From the NCBI RefSeq assembly GCF_963678635.1, contig NC_087062.1:52774473-52838472 (forward strand): a stretch of 64,000 nt of DNA, written 5' to 3'. Below are positions 1 through 11,777 of this stretch, piece by piece. This DNA is from Symsagittifera roscoffensis (taxonomy: Eukaryota; Xenacoelomorpha; Acoela; Convolutidae). The stretch's first letter is position 1, and each line of letters begins with the position of its first letter. Made by a program: the position numbers and the translations under genes. Below the pieces are notes generated by a model, which was given only the letters and a program-made list of their open reading frames with translations, ran no database searches and was not told the DNA's origin.

Positions 1-379
1 GCATTTACATAACTGTTCAATGTCATATAAATGAAAAAAAGATCTTAAAATAAACCCTATTAGAATTTCAGGACAGATGGAATTTAATAAAATTAGTTCT
101 TATTTAATAAACTACGTTTTTAATCTTAGTAGATCTTAATAAAATAGGAACGATGTAAATTAATAAATTCCGTTTTTAATTTTGACTGAAAAAAATTAAA
201 TATCTCATGAAGTAAAGATTTTCATCGTAAAATTAGTTCAAATTGACAAAAATGGTTCAACATTGTAAAAACATTCCACAAGAAATCAAAATATCAGCAA
301 ATCTAAACATTACCTATGAAAAAACGTACATTAAATTTTGTAATTCCAAAAATCTGTTGTTTCATTTAGCATTTATGAT

Positions 380-634
380 TCAGAACCGTGCTTGATATAC
401 AAACAACTTGAAGCTGCCCATTCCAAAACCTGTAGATAAACAAGTTGAATCTGGTGAGGGATGTAACCAGTAATTTTTCTGCAGTTTAGGTTCATAATGA
501 TCGATTAAAAAACAAATAGATCTTTCCGTTTGGGAAAAGGCGTTCATACGCTTCACATAGTTAGATAAAATAGTATCCACTTGCTGGACGAGACAAGCTG
601 TACTTCTAATTTTTATGAGACCAAACTGTTTCAT
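380..634 (-). CDS. Possible terminal exon of an unrecognised protein
   Basis: An 84-codon minus-strand open frame ends in TGA at its low-coordinate end. Composition looks more protein-like than its surroundings: it has mixed charged, aromatic and cysteine residues, for example NYWLHPSPDSTCLSTGFG. A possible splice acceptor (ATTAG) lies inside the frame shortly after its ATG, so the true exon could be shorter. I recognise no domain and see no partner exon nearby. It may equally be chance or a fragment of a transposon. Confidence 0.2.
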   Translation of the reverse strand: MKQFGLIKIRSTACLVQQVDTILSNYVKRMNAFSQTERSICFLIDHYEPKLQKNYWLHPSPDSTCLSTGFGMGSFKLFVYQARF

Positions 635-2340
635 TTACAGTGTTTAAGTTATTTGTCCGTGGAATTCAAAACAGCAGAGAAGATTAAAAAAACGAGCAAG
701 ATGCGGATTCCCTGACAAATCTAATTTTTGCCTGTTGCGGAATTGGCTTACAGTTCACAAAATGCACAAATCGGCCTTGTAATGATTTTCATATATAAGT
801 CTTATTTTTTCTTACTCATTTTGCGGCGAAGATAGAACTTCTCTGGATGTATGCTAAATCAAATGTTGAAAAAAAATTTTCATTCAGCGAAAAATTTTAC
901 CGTGCGTCTTTTCATGAACATACTTTAATAAATATGCTATTGCAAGGGCTTTTGCAATCCACTCATAAAAAATTGAGCTGTTTGTAGAATACGTAAATTG
1001 AGATAATCTAATCATGAACCATTTTTTGGTTTCTATAGTTTAAGTAGAACACCTAAATTTGTGGAAAGGAAGTAAGTAGGTTGTTAGTTTTACTTTTTTG
1101 TCAAAACGATTGTTCTGTTTATTTGAAAATTAATTTTTGCAAACTTTCAAAAACTTGCAAAAAAGATTGCAAATAAAATTGCAAATTGATTTTGTTTCGA
1201 AAAAAGTTTGGCAAAAAAAAATTTACAATAATTTGACCCAGATAGTCAGTTTTTCCCAATCAGATTTCACTCGTTTTTTCTAGATTTTTTCTTGAACCTC
1301 AACAGTTTTTTTCTTCTCGAAGAGCTCGCGTTTTTCTACGTAACTACCTAAAATCTTATATAAGGAACTGCAATTAATTTTTTTTTCAAGACTTCACAAC
1401 GATCACACATCAAAACTTCTGAACCCACTGTTCTGCATTATGCAAAAAGGCCTAATGTCACCCAGCAATCATTTTCCCAAGGTCTTCTCAAAATGTTTTT
1501 GCCTCTGGGCGCTATTGGAGAAAATTTTTCAACTTTAAGACCAAGCTTGGGTTCTTCGAATCTTCTATATCAGCTTCAACCTTCTATGCCTTCAGTTCTG
1601 CATTCTCATTTTAATGTTTTTCAAATAAGCAGCCATTCAATCTAAAAAAAAACAGCAGTTATGTGTCCAAAAAGTCTTGGGCTACGTAATATTGACAACA
1701 AAACGGTTAAACGAAACAAAAAAAGGAATTTTATACTTCAGAGTTATTATAGATTTTTTCAGAATTATTATAGCGTTTTTAGATGCGTTTTTAATATAGC
1801 GTTTTTAAGTGGATATTGCCCGTTTCAAATTCATCAAATTTGCTTCCACCGAAGCTTCAAGTTATCAATTGAATTAGTATCTTTCATGATTTTCAATGAA
1901 CTTCGATGAATCACACAGCCTTTATCTTTTATATCTTTTAGAGAAATAATTTATATCATTAGACGACCTTCTAGAAGCAATTCAGATTTCATCACAATAA
2001 GTTTTGTAAAAATTTTGTCTTTTAAAAGTGAATCCATGAACCCGATAGATTACGTTCATTATAGTACTCACTGTGTGAAATCCACTTTGAAACTGGCCAA
2101 AATAAATTATATTTTTATTCGCAGTATTTTTTAAGTCTACTGATGCAGATGCAGATTATATAAAATTTATGTTATTGTCCAAATTTCAATAAATTTTTGT
2201 ATGTTTGATGTCTAATCATTTAAGAGTGACTTTTTTATCGTTTTCCTCTTGATTGGTTACTTTTTGGTCTGAATTGGTTAAAAAAGTTAAGAGAACTGTG
2301 CCTTTTCCTATTCTAGAGATCGCAATACCCGAATAAAAAA

Positions 2341-2459
2341 CCTCAATGCCTGAAATAATTCACCAACAAGCCCAGTTATCTTCTTAAAAAAAACACCAGT
2401 ATCATTTTCATTTTTTTTCTTAAAATAACTAGGCTTGCTGAACTTTCTAGGAATTGAGG
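2341..2459. repeat. Short fold-back (inverted repeat of about 50 bp arms)
   Basis: The left arm starts CCTCAATGCCTG and the right arm ends GAATTGAGG; the arms pair over roughly 50 bp with mismatches around a central stretch of about 20 bp. It could be a decayed fold-back or MITE remnant. No target duplication was recognised. Confidence 0.5.
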
Positions 2460-2765
2460 TTTATTATCAATTATTTTTGTACATTTGTTGTTTTTTAATT
2501 TAAAAAATTAATTGGTGAAGAAGCTTTCTTTTTTCTTTTGTATCCACTATATAGCGCAAAACTTTTTTTCAATACTTTTTTTAAGAACTTACTACACTTC
2601 TTACAGCTGTTGCTTCGCTGAGCGTTTTTGTCCTTTTGTTTTTGAAACTATGGGAAACGTTTCTGGAAAAATGGACATTGGTCGTTGCATAAGACATTTT
2701 AAGTTGTTATTGATGATTTCAACAACTTTTTTCATCAATTAGCAAGCGTTATCAAATTGGAAAAG

Positions 2766-2851
2766 TGGTGGAATGTCTGGAGGTTACGCGTGCAACGAAT
2801 ACGCGTGGAATTGCAAAGGTCCCTGGTTCCAACCTGACGAGGACCTGTTTT
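2766..2851 (+). repeat. tRNA-like SINE head candidate
   Basis: The stretch contains a GGTTACGCG segment resembling a pol III A box and, about 40 bp on, CCTGGTTCCAACC resembling a B box with one mismatch to the consensus. It cannot be a functional tRNA as it stands. It is probably a decayed tRNA-derived SINE head, but no second copy in this window confirms it. Confidence 0.3.
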
Positions 2852-3828
2852 TTAAAAACGGGAAACTTTCCTCCATTTCACAAAAATTGTCGGCTTATTA
2901 TTTGTCTACTATTACTTTGTCGGCTGAATTGTCACATCAACATTTTTTTGTTTTATGCGTTTTTCATTACAGTTGGTTTTTATGTTTTCATTTACTACTA
3001 AAATTTGTAATTCTACTAACCTTAATTTCGTAATTTTATGCATTTTTTTCCTAAAAATTTTTTCTAATTGATTTTGGCTTGTATTTTATCGGCTTACTAA
3101 CTTATTTTTGGATCGTTTGAGAGAACATAGTTTGCATGTTTTCCTCCGGGTCGCACAAAACGTTAAAAATCTTAGAAGATTTCAAAGTTTTCCATTGCCA
3201 CCCTTTTTTCACTCAAAAATTGTTTGCGAATTTTCATTAAACGCTATCGAATGTGCTTCTGGACATGTTTACCGCAAATTGAACATCATTCCAGTTAATT
3301 TTTTGAAGTTTTTAGTTACGGTTTTTTTTCAACAACCTTTCCGGTTTCTGTGGACGTAGTGGCTCTCCTTTCAACTCCTGTCTGCTAGCTTGCAATGCTA
3401 CTTTTGTGGTATCGCAAGTAATGCGAAGCTCCGCTTTGCCTCTGTTTTTAACGAATCCATCGGATCGATTGTACCTGCTAAAAACTTGCGTCTCCGAAAT
3501 AGTTTATAGCGTTCGAAATTCATGTTTGGCAATATTGCGAAGATATTAATCGAAAGATTCCGGAATTCTTTTAATTCTTTCTGAAAATATTTGCCTGTAG
3601 ATCGTACTATTTAAAATTTTTTCTTCCGAGCAAGTTTTTTGGCCTCTCACTTTTTGTTGGTTTTCTTGTTGGTTGAAACCGTCTGTGTTCCGGTTTTCCT
3701 GTGCACGGATGGCCAGACAAAACTGTTCGCTTCAGTTGATTTACGTGCAAGGAGATTCAACCGCGTGTTTAGTTCAAAACTAGATTGTGTTTAGTTCAAC
3801 TCCAAAATATGAAAAGAAAATTGGGGAA

Positions 3829-3897
3829 CAGTGGCGGAATTAAGAGAGGGCAGGAGAAGCCTTCTGGGATTTGACCCCCTCGCTAACCAAAGGGATC
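3829..3897 (-). repeat. SINE-like fragment, tRNA-related (copy 1)
   Basis: Read on the minus strand it starts GATCCCTTTGGTTAGCG, continues to a B-box-like GGGTCAAATCCC and ends CTTAATTCCGCCACTG. The same order of blocks occurs on the plus strand at 48131-48223. Two copies with diverged middles but shared ends suggest a SINE family. Confidence 0.45.
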
Positions 3898-4852
3898 TTT
3901 TGGTTTGTGAGGCGGTCGAATTTGGTATTATTTCGTGCATCCATTTGGTAGTAATTTTTGACATGTTTTCGACCGACCAACTATAAACATTTTCTAAAAG
4001 TGCTTTCGGTGCCAATATTTTGGAAAGTGAGCGCGCGCCAAAAAAAGCATTGTTAACTTTTTTAAAGTCTTAAACCTTGTTGATTTTGTTTTTGGCTTAA
4101 AAGGTTTCTGCTAAGGTCTTTTCAGTTTTGTAAACGCTTTGTAAATTTTCTTCCAATTTTAGTTTTATATTATATTCACTGGCATGTTTTGGTTTCAAAC
4201 TAGCCTGATTTATTTTGATAGATCTAGTTTTTTCGACTTTTTCGATTTTTTTTTGGATTTTTTTCCGACTTGGCGTCTTTCTAGTTTTGAATCGCAAGTG
4301 GTGTGAAGTGCAGCTTCGCCCTGATACGAGCAATCTTATTTCTTCTGAAAGTGCGTCTACTTCGAATTTAGCAACTTAAGTCAAATAAAGACTAAAAAAA
4401 TCTCATTATAAACCGCATCAAAGTGATTGCACAGATTACTGATATGAAATTGTAACAAGTTTGGAAAAAAAAACTTTCATTAATGATTTTGACCTGAGTG
4501 AGTGTTTCATGTCTTTTTTTCTCAACATAAAGTTGTGTGCCTTCTATTAACAGGCGTCGTTTTTTATTGCATTTATTCTTAGTGTTAAAAATTTATACCT
4601 TTGAATACTTTTTTTGATGCTTTTGATCCAACTGTTTTGAGTTACTAATTTTCAACAGTTTTTATCATTTTAAGTCAAGTTGGATTTCCGGTTATTTAAA
4701 ATTTTCTGGTAAAATTTGAAGTTTTCGGACCAGAATGAATGTAAAAAGTTTCCTTTAGCGTCAACCTTTTGAATCTTTTAGTTATCATAACGCAATTAAC
4801 GGAATTTAACTATAGTCTTACCTCATTTTATGTTTTATTTATTGGATTTTAT

Positions 4853-5384
4853 TGTTCCGACTTTCGATACGAAAGTTACGGAATATTTGTGCTCGGGGTG
4901 GTTTTTTTTTCTTCAGACAAATTACGACTTTTTAACTAGCCATTTCTGACTAATTTTTAAAATATTATTCGAAAGGTATTATTGTCTTGAGCTCAAATTT
5001 GAAAAGATATTTCCCCTGTGATCATTTTTTGTAAAGTTAAGGGGGTTTAAAGATTGGCATTTTGGCTAATTTGGACAATTAACGCGTGATATCTTTCGCG
5101 ATATTAACGCGTAAGCCAAGAGTTAATCCGCGTTAGAAATTGTTACAAATTGGTTGAAAATAGTTTATTTGCCATAATTGATTTGTTACAAGTAGCGAGA
5201 TCTATCCTTTTGTACTTTATATGGCGCGTGGGGGGATGATTTTCATAAAAAAATTCAAATTTTAGAAAAAATTTATTTTTCTTTTTGTTTTTTTTTTCAT
5301 TTATTTTCCCATCTTATTAATGCTCCATAGACCTTAAGAGGCAGTCAGAACATTCAAGGCCTCGCCCTGATACGAGCAGTCTTG
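4853..5384 (-). repeat. CAAGAC repeat, near full length
   Basis: This minus-strand copy runs from TGTTCCGACTTTCG to CGAGCAGTCTTG. It carries the 3' hairpin (CTTTCG/CGAAAG) at the left, the central TAACGCG region, and a mutated 5' hairpin (GCCTCGCCCTG) at the right. The flanks are T-rich and show no clear target duplication. Confidence 0.85.
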
Positions 5385-5752
5385 TTAAAAATTGCAAAAT
5401 GTTTATTTATTTTTTGAGCTGACAAGTTTTTCAACGGGATTCATTTATTTTTTCTAACTTCCATATGAGAAAGCAATGATTTTATAGTAAAGCAATAAGC
5501 TTAGGGGCTTCTACTGGGAATAAAACAAATACAATTTTATCGACAATAAACGTTTCAAATGGAATTCAACGAAATCTTTAAACAAATCCTTAAAGTTGAA
5601 AAAATATTTAATGGTACGGCTTTCATCAGCTTTTCGAGAAATTTTATTTATCTTTTGAACGTTGGCATATAATTTCGTATCACATCTGTTGCAAAGCAGC
5701 GCTTGGCCGCTGTGTAATGAATATAATAGTATCAAATATTTTTTTTTCAAAG

Positions 5753-6010
5753 TGTCATACCGCTACTGCAATAGCAGTAATTGATTATGTATGTACTACC
5801 AACCTACGGTGCTTAGTTATTACTTTCATGGTATACTCAAGGTCACAGTGTGTTATGAGATTGAGACCAAGTGAGAGGTAAGAGTTGTTCAGTGCTGATC
5901 TAGTTCTCAGTAACCAATAACAAAGCAAAGAAAAGAAAACTAAATTCAATATACAGAATACAGTATTGAATTACACCTTGTTTTCAATTGATATCGCAAC
6001 GCATATCACA
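5753..6010 (+). repeat. 5' LTR of element 1
   Basis: This 258 bp repeat begins TG and ends CA, and is matched by 13464-13721. The only differences seen are four substitutions. It should hold the promoter and the RNA start and end signals, though none was assigned. Confidence 0.95.
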
Positions 6011-6833
6011 TGGCGCAGCCAGCAGGATTCGCAGCTCAAGACAACCGAACGGAGATGGGAATCCCCGTATTTTGGGCGTCAGCGAATTTAGATCCTCCGT
6101 GGCAATTCAACAATTCAAAATCTGGTTCGAACAATTTCTCATGGCGGTAACGGTTAAAGAAAATGTGAACCCAGAGATTATTTTGAAAGAACCAAAAGAC
6201 ATACTAGAGGAGCCACCTCCTCTACCAGAAACAACTCGAGAGGGAGAGAATGAAGATGCGAGGAATGCGAGGACCCTTAGAGACAAGCTTGCAAGGGGTA
6301 GAGTATTGTTGGAGAACGAAGAGAGAAGGACAAGAGGCCCACGAGTCGGACACAATGTTTTCTACAACGAAGTACAAAAGAAATTGGTGTCCAGATTATT
6401 TTTGTCTTTGGGTACAGAAGGAAAGAAAAGATTCCTACAAAAGAACCCACATACTGAAATATCGAAAATGACGTTCAGGGAAATTACAGAACTTGCAGAA
6501 GTTTCGTTTCAAAAGGTGAAATGTGTAACGTACGAAAGATACAAACTGTTTACGAGAATGCAAGAATCCGGAAAATCTCTGGAGTCATTTCACGCAGCGT
6601 TAACTGCGCAAGCAGCCCGATCCGAATTGGGAACATTGGAAAATGAGATAATTCGTGATTTATTTATTTCAAAAACGAAAAACATGACATTCCAGGACAC
6701 GCTGACATTCGAGACCCTAGACAAGGAAGAGGTTCTGAAAAGGGCGATAAAGTTCGAACATAGCAAGTTAACCACAATGGCGTTCCAAAAGCGGCTACAG
6801 GAGGATCAAGTAACAATTACACCTCGGGAGTGA
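6010..6833 (+). pseudogene. Gag capsid region of element 1, split between two frames
   Basis: Gag is the structural protein that packages element RNA. The first frame opens with ATG at 6010, reading MAQPAG, and stays open to a TAA at 6148-6150. From about 6113 the continuing protein lies in the next frame (IWFEQFLMAV onward) and runs to a TGA at 6831-6833. The switch needs one base more in the AATTCAAAATC region. The conserved FW and PPW near the N-terminus recur in elements 2 and 3. A longer frame starting inside the LTR at 5988 lacks an ATG, so I prefer 6010. The rest is hydrophilic with several helical, charged stretches. It is inactive as read unless the frame change is a sequence error. 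Confidence 0.8.
6011..6031 (+). promoter_or_regulatory. Primer binding site of element 1, tRNA-Ser-like
   Basis: TGGCGCAGCCAGCAGGATTCG lies immediately after the LTR. It matches the complement of a eukaryotic tRNA-Ser 3' end (as I recall the insect form) at all but about two positions, extending into the T loop. The same primer class is used by Drosophila 17.6 and 297. The LTR's last A plus the first TG of this site form the ATG that opens gag. Confidence 0.8.
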
Positions 6834-7216
6834 GAATAAAACAAGAACCTGTAATGGCAGTAAGAAATTTGTCAGGGACGACAAAGAATCGAAACAGAAA
6901 GGAATCAAATAAAAGACAGAACAATAACAAGAACCACAACACGAAAACAAAACCATGTAATAGATGTGGAAGGACATTTGATCAGGGAAATTTGAAAAAT
7001 TGTGCAGCGATGGGGAAAACTTGTAAGAATTGTGGTAAACCCAATCATTTTGCAAAAATGTGCAGATCTCAACAAGTAAGTGAAGTTGCGGAAGACTCGG
7101 AAGGATCGGTAGAGGAATGCGATCAGATAAGTGAAGTTTTTGGTCATGTAGTGAGTTTGAAGTTATGTCGATACAAACCTAACAACCGGAAAACGAAAGA
7201 GTTTCAAAGTATGTGA
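6788..7216 (+). pseudogene. Gag nucleocapsid with zinc knuckles, element 1
   Basis: The reading continues in a third frame from about 6788, the change falling at an A run (CCAAAAGCGG). It encodes a basic, Asn/Lys-rich linker and then two knuckles: an atypical one (CNRCG, then Cys) and a canonical CX2CX4HX4C one (CKNCGKPNHFAKMC) followed by RS. Knuckles of this kind bind the element's RNA. The frame stops at 7214-7216. Protease resumes in the next frame from about 7183, again near an A run (GGAAAACGAAAG). Confidence 0.8.
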
Positions 7217-8688
7217 AAGATCGAATCAATGAAATAAGGAACAATTCGAATGCAGAAACGATACAAGTTCAGAAAATAGATTCAATTCGAGATCCAACGT
7301 TGAAACGAGTAAAATCACTAAAAGCCATGGTACGAATCGGTAATCAAATATTACAACTGACAGTGGACACGGAAAGTCCAGTTTCATTTCTCAACTGGGC
7401 GACGGCGAAGGAAATTATGGAAAAATCAAGCAAAGTAAGACTCATTCCGTCAGGAAAACTGAACTTGCAGGCAAAATTCGTTGATTATAACAAACAACCG
7501 ATCAGTATATTGGGAGCCTTGAAGACAAACCTTCGGTCGGCGGGCTGGGAGGTGAAAGGCGCTACCTTTCTTGTATCAGAACGTAAGACCAGATGCATCA
7601 TGGGACTAGATTTGCAAGGACAAGTGGGAATAGTTACTACACAAAAACCAGCGCCAAAGGAACTTACCAGATTCGACGTGTTCATGTGCGAGCAGTCAGA
7701 AGGTTGGAAAGAAAAATTTTTCACTAAATTCAAAAACTTATTTGAAAGACAAGGAATTTCAAAAAATCATTGTAAGTTCAAAATTAAATACCCACTATGT
7801 CCAATTCAAGAAAAGGAGAGAAGAATCCCAATTCACATACAAGATAAAGTTGAAAAAGAAATCGAGAAGCTGTTGACAGAAGGTCATATAACAAAACTCG
7901 ATAAATGTACAAGTGATTGCTTTATCGCTCCGATTGTGATAACAGTAAAAAAAGACGATTCAATAAAATTGGCGATGGACGCGAAACCAATTAATAGACA
8001 ACTGTTCAAAAACAAATACCAAATGCCGAACGTAGATGAGCTCATCGATGGGGTGAGCCAAATAGTTACCGAAAACAAAAAGGTTACTCTATATTTCACG
8101 GTGTTAGATTTGAAATATGCGTACAGTCAATTAAAATTGGTTGCAGATACAGCTAAACAAGGCAACTTTAATATTGTTGTTGGGAAAGCAACCGGAACAT
8201 ACAGATTTTTGACAGGGTTCTATGGTTTAGCGGATATGCCAGCCGAATTTCAAAAGGCTATGGATAGAACTATCAATCACGCTAAAAACACGTTCTGTTT
8301 TCTGGATGACATTCTTATTGTGTCGAAGGGAAATGAAATTGAACATGGAAATCTGGTGGAAGCGGTACTAAAGAAATTGGATGCGGAAAATTTGGCATTG
8401 AAAATCTCGGAGTGCGAATTTTTCAAACAAGAAATGAATTGGTTAGGTCATCACCTCTCAGGAGCAGGGGTTAGAAATCTGAACCCGCCGAAATTGCTTA
8501 AGCAGTTAAGGTCATTTCTGGGAAGTATAAATCACTTAACTAAATTTATACCTAACGCAGCAAGTCTGACTGAGAAATTAAGACCACTTCTTAAAGAAGA
8601 GAATCAAAAGAAAAAGTTAAAAAACATGAAACTCCCGGTAAAAAAGTTTGAGTGGGGGAATGAACACACGGAGTATTTAATGCTATAA
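7183..8688 (+). pseudogene. Protease and reverse transcriptase of element 1
   Basis: The frame first shows an aspartic protease region. At its active site (7366-7374) it reads Asp-Thr-Glu where retroelement proteases have Asp-Thr/Ser-Gly, and the second motif is IMGLDL in place of ILGRDL. The reverse transcriptase then shows LDLKYAYSQLKL, TGFYGLADMPAEFQKAMD and the catalytic FLDD near 8299-8310, followed by WLGHHLS. About a dozen residues usually found between that motif and the PPK..LRSFLG segment are missing here, while element 2 has them. The frame ends in TAA at 8686-8688, but the homologous reading has already moved to the next frame near 8664-8670. Confidence 0.88.
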
Positions 8689-9628
8689 AAGAGGCTGTTG
8701 CAAATATTACAAAAGTATATTATTATGATGCTAACCGAGAGACACGAGTTAAATGTGACGCGAGCCATGATGGGCTAGGGGCTACATTGGAACAACAAAA
8801 TGATGAAGGTCTGTGGGTTCCAATTTCATTCGCACCCCGATATCTGAATGCCCAAGAAAAAAATATTCATCAAATGAACTGCAGTTACTGGCAGTTGTTT
8901 GGGCAGTAGACAGATATAAACACTACCTTTTGGGAAAACCATTTACCATGGCAACAGATCATAAAGCGCTTACATCAGCGCTAGATGGTAACAAGTCGAA
9001 TAAGACCTACCAATCTCGTTTGACCCGGTGGGTTGACCGGTTATTGCCATATCAGTTCAAAATAGTTCACATTCCGGGGAGGGACATGGGCATAGTTGAT
9101 TATTTATCGCGTGATCCCTCCAATGATCCTTGGCCCGAATCAGAATTTGACAAAAAGTTTGCATTGGCGACAATAAACTCCTTTCATGAAGCATTAGACT
9201 GCATGAACAGTAGGCTGAAAGAAACTGGGTCGCTCGACCGGAACGAAAACGTTCTAGAATGTTCTAGAAAGAATGCAGAGAAACAGTCATCAACTAATGG
9301 CTGCTATAGCAACCAAAACGGTCAAAAACGAACAAAACTCGACCGGAACGAGAGAAAACAGTTTCCACTACTGCAAAAACAGCTAAACACAGCAGTTCAA
9401 CATAAACCGATCACTTTTTTGTCAACTCAACTCAACAAACAGTCGTGCTCAAATAAGTGGAACCGCTCAATGTCAAATGCAAACGAACTTTCGAAAGAGG
9501 AGGAGATCACAGAAACAGTACAGCGAACGAGAAAAATCTTTAAAGGTGGCCGGAAAAACAGAGAGAGCTCCGACAGTGAAACCCGACAGGCATCACGAGT
9601 GAAATGGCAGCTCGAACCAGATCATTAA
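8670..9628 (+). pseudogene. RNase H and linker of element 1
   Basis: From 8670 one frame gives the RNase H start with VKCDASHDGLGATLE. Near 8855-8862, inside an AAAAAAA run, the reading moves to another frame that gives EKKYSSNELQLLAVVWA, the MATDHKAL motif and the IVHIPG..DYLSRDP ending typical of Ty3/gypsy RNase H. RNase H degrades the RNA strand during reverse transcription. A Lys/Gln/Asn-rich linker follows to a TAA at 9626-9628, after which the same frame stays open. Confidence 0.85.
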
Positions 9629-10737
9629 AGAGAAGCAGATCAGAGACTACTTTCATTCTGGCAACTAATCGGAGGAGAAGGCAACATACCGGGAAACACC
9701 AATACAGAATTGGTGGCAAACACAGAGGAGATCAAGGACAGCCCAGAAAATGGACAAAGTTCAGCGATAACCAAACCAACCGCGTCGGCGGAAAGAAAGC
9801 TAAGTGAAGTGCAGGTAATCGAGATGGATTTGACGACTACAGAAGAGACTGAGAGTGAAGAAGAAGTGTGTGCAATCGAACCACTGAAGACGTTGGGAAA
9901 ATTAAAACTGCCGAAGCAGCAACAAAAGGAGACCCTGGACAATTTAGCAAAACTGTTCGACAAAAGTCTGTTGGCCGAATTAACAACCGAAGACACTTGG
10001 ATGGACCGCCTTAGACGAGTGATAGAAAGGGGGGACAAACAAGGCTTCGAATAAATGGGTCCATATACGAACCCGTTGTGGTCACAGATGGCAGTGCAGG
10101 ACGACTGCATTTTGGTGAACAATCGTTTAGCGGTCCCAGTCCAGCTAAGACAAGCCGTTCTAAAGAGGATACATCGAGGACATCCAGGCCAAGAAACTAT
10201 GTTAGGAGTATCACAATACCTGTGGTGGCCACATATGAACAAGGACATTGTGCCGTAGTTGCACCAGATATGGTAAGTAGTAAAATATCTTATTTCAAAA
10301 AACGCATCAAAACCACTGCAACTGCTCATGCAGCCGGGACAGGAAGTACAATTAGATTACGCGGGGCCTATTGAAATTCAAAAAGGAAAAAAAATCTACC
10401 TTCTGGTAGCTATAGATAGATTCTCAAAATTTCCATCGGTGAAAGTTACGAAATCTACAAGCGGGAAGTGCACGGTAAAATTCTTGAGATCGTATATCGA
10501 CACACATGGAATTCCGGAATCGATTCGCTCTGATCAATTTTGAGGCTTTAAGGGGAAAACTCTACAAAAGTTTTGTTCGGAACTCAATATCGAGCAAAAA
10601 TTCTGTCCGGTGGGGGACCACCGAGGCTGTGGTTTGGTAGAACGTACAATCCAAACTATAAAAAGAAGATTGAGGGTTATGTTGCTTGAAGAAATTAATA
10701 AATCGATCAAATTGTGTCTTAGTATCATAATGCGATA
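9629..10737 (+). pseudogene. Integrase of element 1 with several stop codons
   Basis: One frame carries an acidic linker, then HRGHPGQETML and YLWWPHM of the N-terminal zinc domain, whose Cys pair is lost in a scrambled stretch at 10256-10300. The catalytic core follows: Asp at 10355 (LDYAGPI), Asp at 10532 (IRSDQ) and Glu at 10640 (GLVERTI), with exactly 35 codons between the last two. In-frame stops interrupt it at 10052 (TAA), 10256 (TAG), 10274 (TAA) and 10541 (TGA). The DDE residues survive, so the decay is recent, but this copy could not make integrase. Confidence 0.88.
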
Positions 10738-11777
10738 ATGCGAGATTTGCGGTGGAACAAGCGGAAAATCATACAAGTATCCCCATTTCAAGCGCATTTT
10801 GGCAGACTACTAAAAACGGAATTTAAAATTGTGAGGGATAGGTTTTTAAACAATTCTGATTATTCAGACAAACAACACTTGGAACGTTCAGCATCGACGG
10901 CATCTCAATTGAAACGCAGAATCTACCATTCAAGAGAAAACCTCAGAATAGTACGAAAAGGACAACTCAGCAGAGATACAAGCCCACTGCATAAGCACCA
11001 ACTAACCTCGGACAGGGATAGAGAGAGGGCTAAAGCCCTAAAGTAACTGCTGGAGGCGAACGCCCGCTGGAACCACGAGAGAAGAGATGCGGCTAAAAAT
11101 GATATCAGACGATTAGTGGACGAGACCGGACTACTAAATCCTGACCTATGAAAGGAGACGATATATTCATGGGAGAAAGGATTTATTGAGGACAAAGTAG
11201 AAGATCAAAGTAAATCTCCGCCTAAGACAATACTCAGAAAGGACCCGTTAACAAAAAGTGGACAGGCACTCACAAAACAATTAAAGGGAAAAATCGCTTC
11301 CGAAACAGACTCAACTATCAAGACGCCTACAGGCTCTATCTATCGGAAGTCTGATATTGCACAATCGAGAACAGTTTTAATACAGGAAAATCAGCGGAGT
11401 GCGAGTAAGAGCCCATCGGCAGAACCTACCGAAAAGTTTCAAAGGATCAGTTCCTCTGAATTACTCGAGGATATAGGTTCCGATGAAGAATTGCAACGAG
11501 ACATGGAGATAGCGGATGCAATGAACCCCATAGACCGATTCCAACAGAGCCAAACAGTAGTGACTTCAAAAGACGCGGAAGCAGGAGGAGGTCTGAAATT
11601 AGCGATCAAGAGAGCAAAACCAAATTTGGCGGGTCCAAGTTCACCTGCAGAGGAGAGCGACAAAAAGAAGACGGAGAAGAAAGCTAAAGAAAAGAAGAAC
11701 TAAAACAACCAACAAAATGGGACAGGCCAAACTGCGACGGCAGCCGATCCGGAACAGGAGCAATCAACTTCAAAACA
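10738..11777 (+). pseudogene. Post-integrase charged domain of element 1, first duplicate
   Basis: After the integrase the frame changes once more. It reads a PFQAHFG segment typical of the integrase C-terminal region, then a highly charged, Lys/Glu/Ser-rich coiled-coil-like tail (for example RRLVDETGLLNPDL). From about 10796 the DNA is duplicated in tandem at 11778. This first copy has three stops absent from the second: TAA at 11044, TGA at 11149 and TAA at 11701. No transmembrane segment is seen, so it is not an envelope gene. Function unknown. Confidence 0.7.

Larger units (their letters stand above)
1..5747. other. Intergenic AT-rich region without a convincing gene
   Basis: I see no recognisable coding sequence here. 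The stretch contains a short inverted repeat, two tRNA-like SINE candidates and one nearly complete CAAGAC repeat, each listed separately. One minus-strand open frame near 380-634 is listed as a doubtful exon. The remainder is A/T-rich and monotonous. Confidence 0.6.

Noticed and set aside
5511-5750. 79-codon minus frame next to element 1
   Set aside because: A possible acceptor exists, but the frame is Lys/Phe/Leu-rich as expected from AT-rich DNA and no domain or partner exon is seen.
9640-10329. 229-codon minus frame opposite the integrase region
   Set aside because: It is the antisense shadow of the retrotransposon's real coding strand, which carries the integrase motifs.
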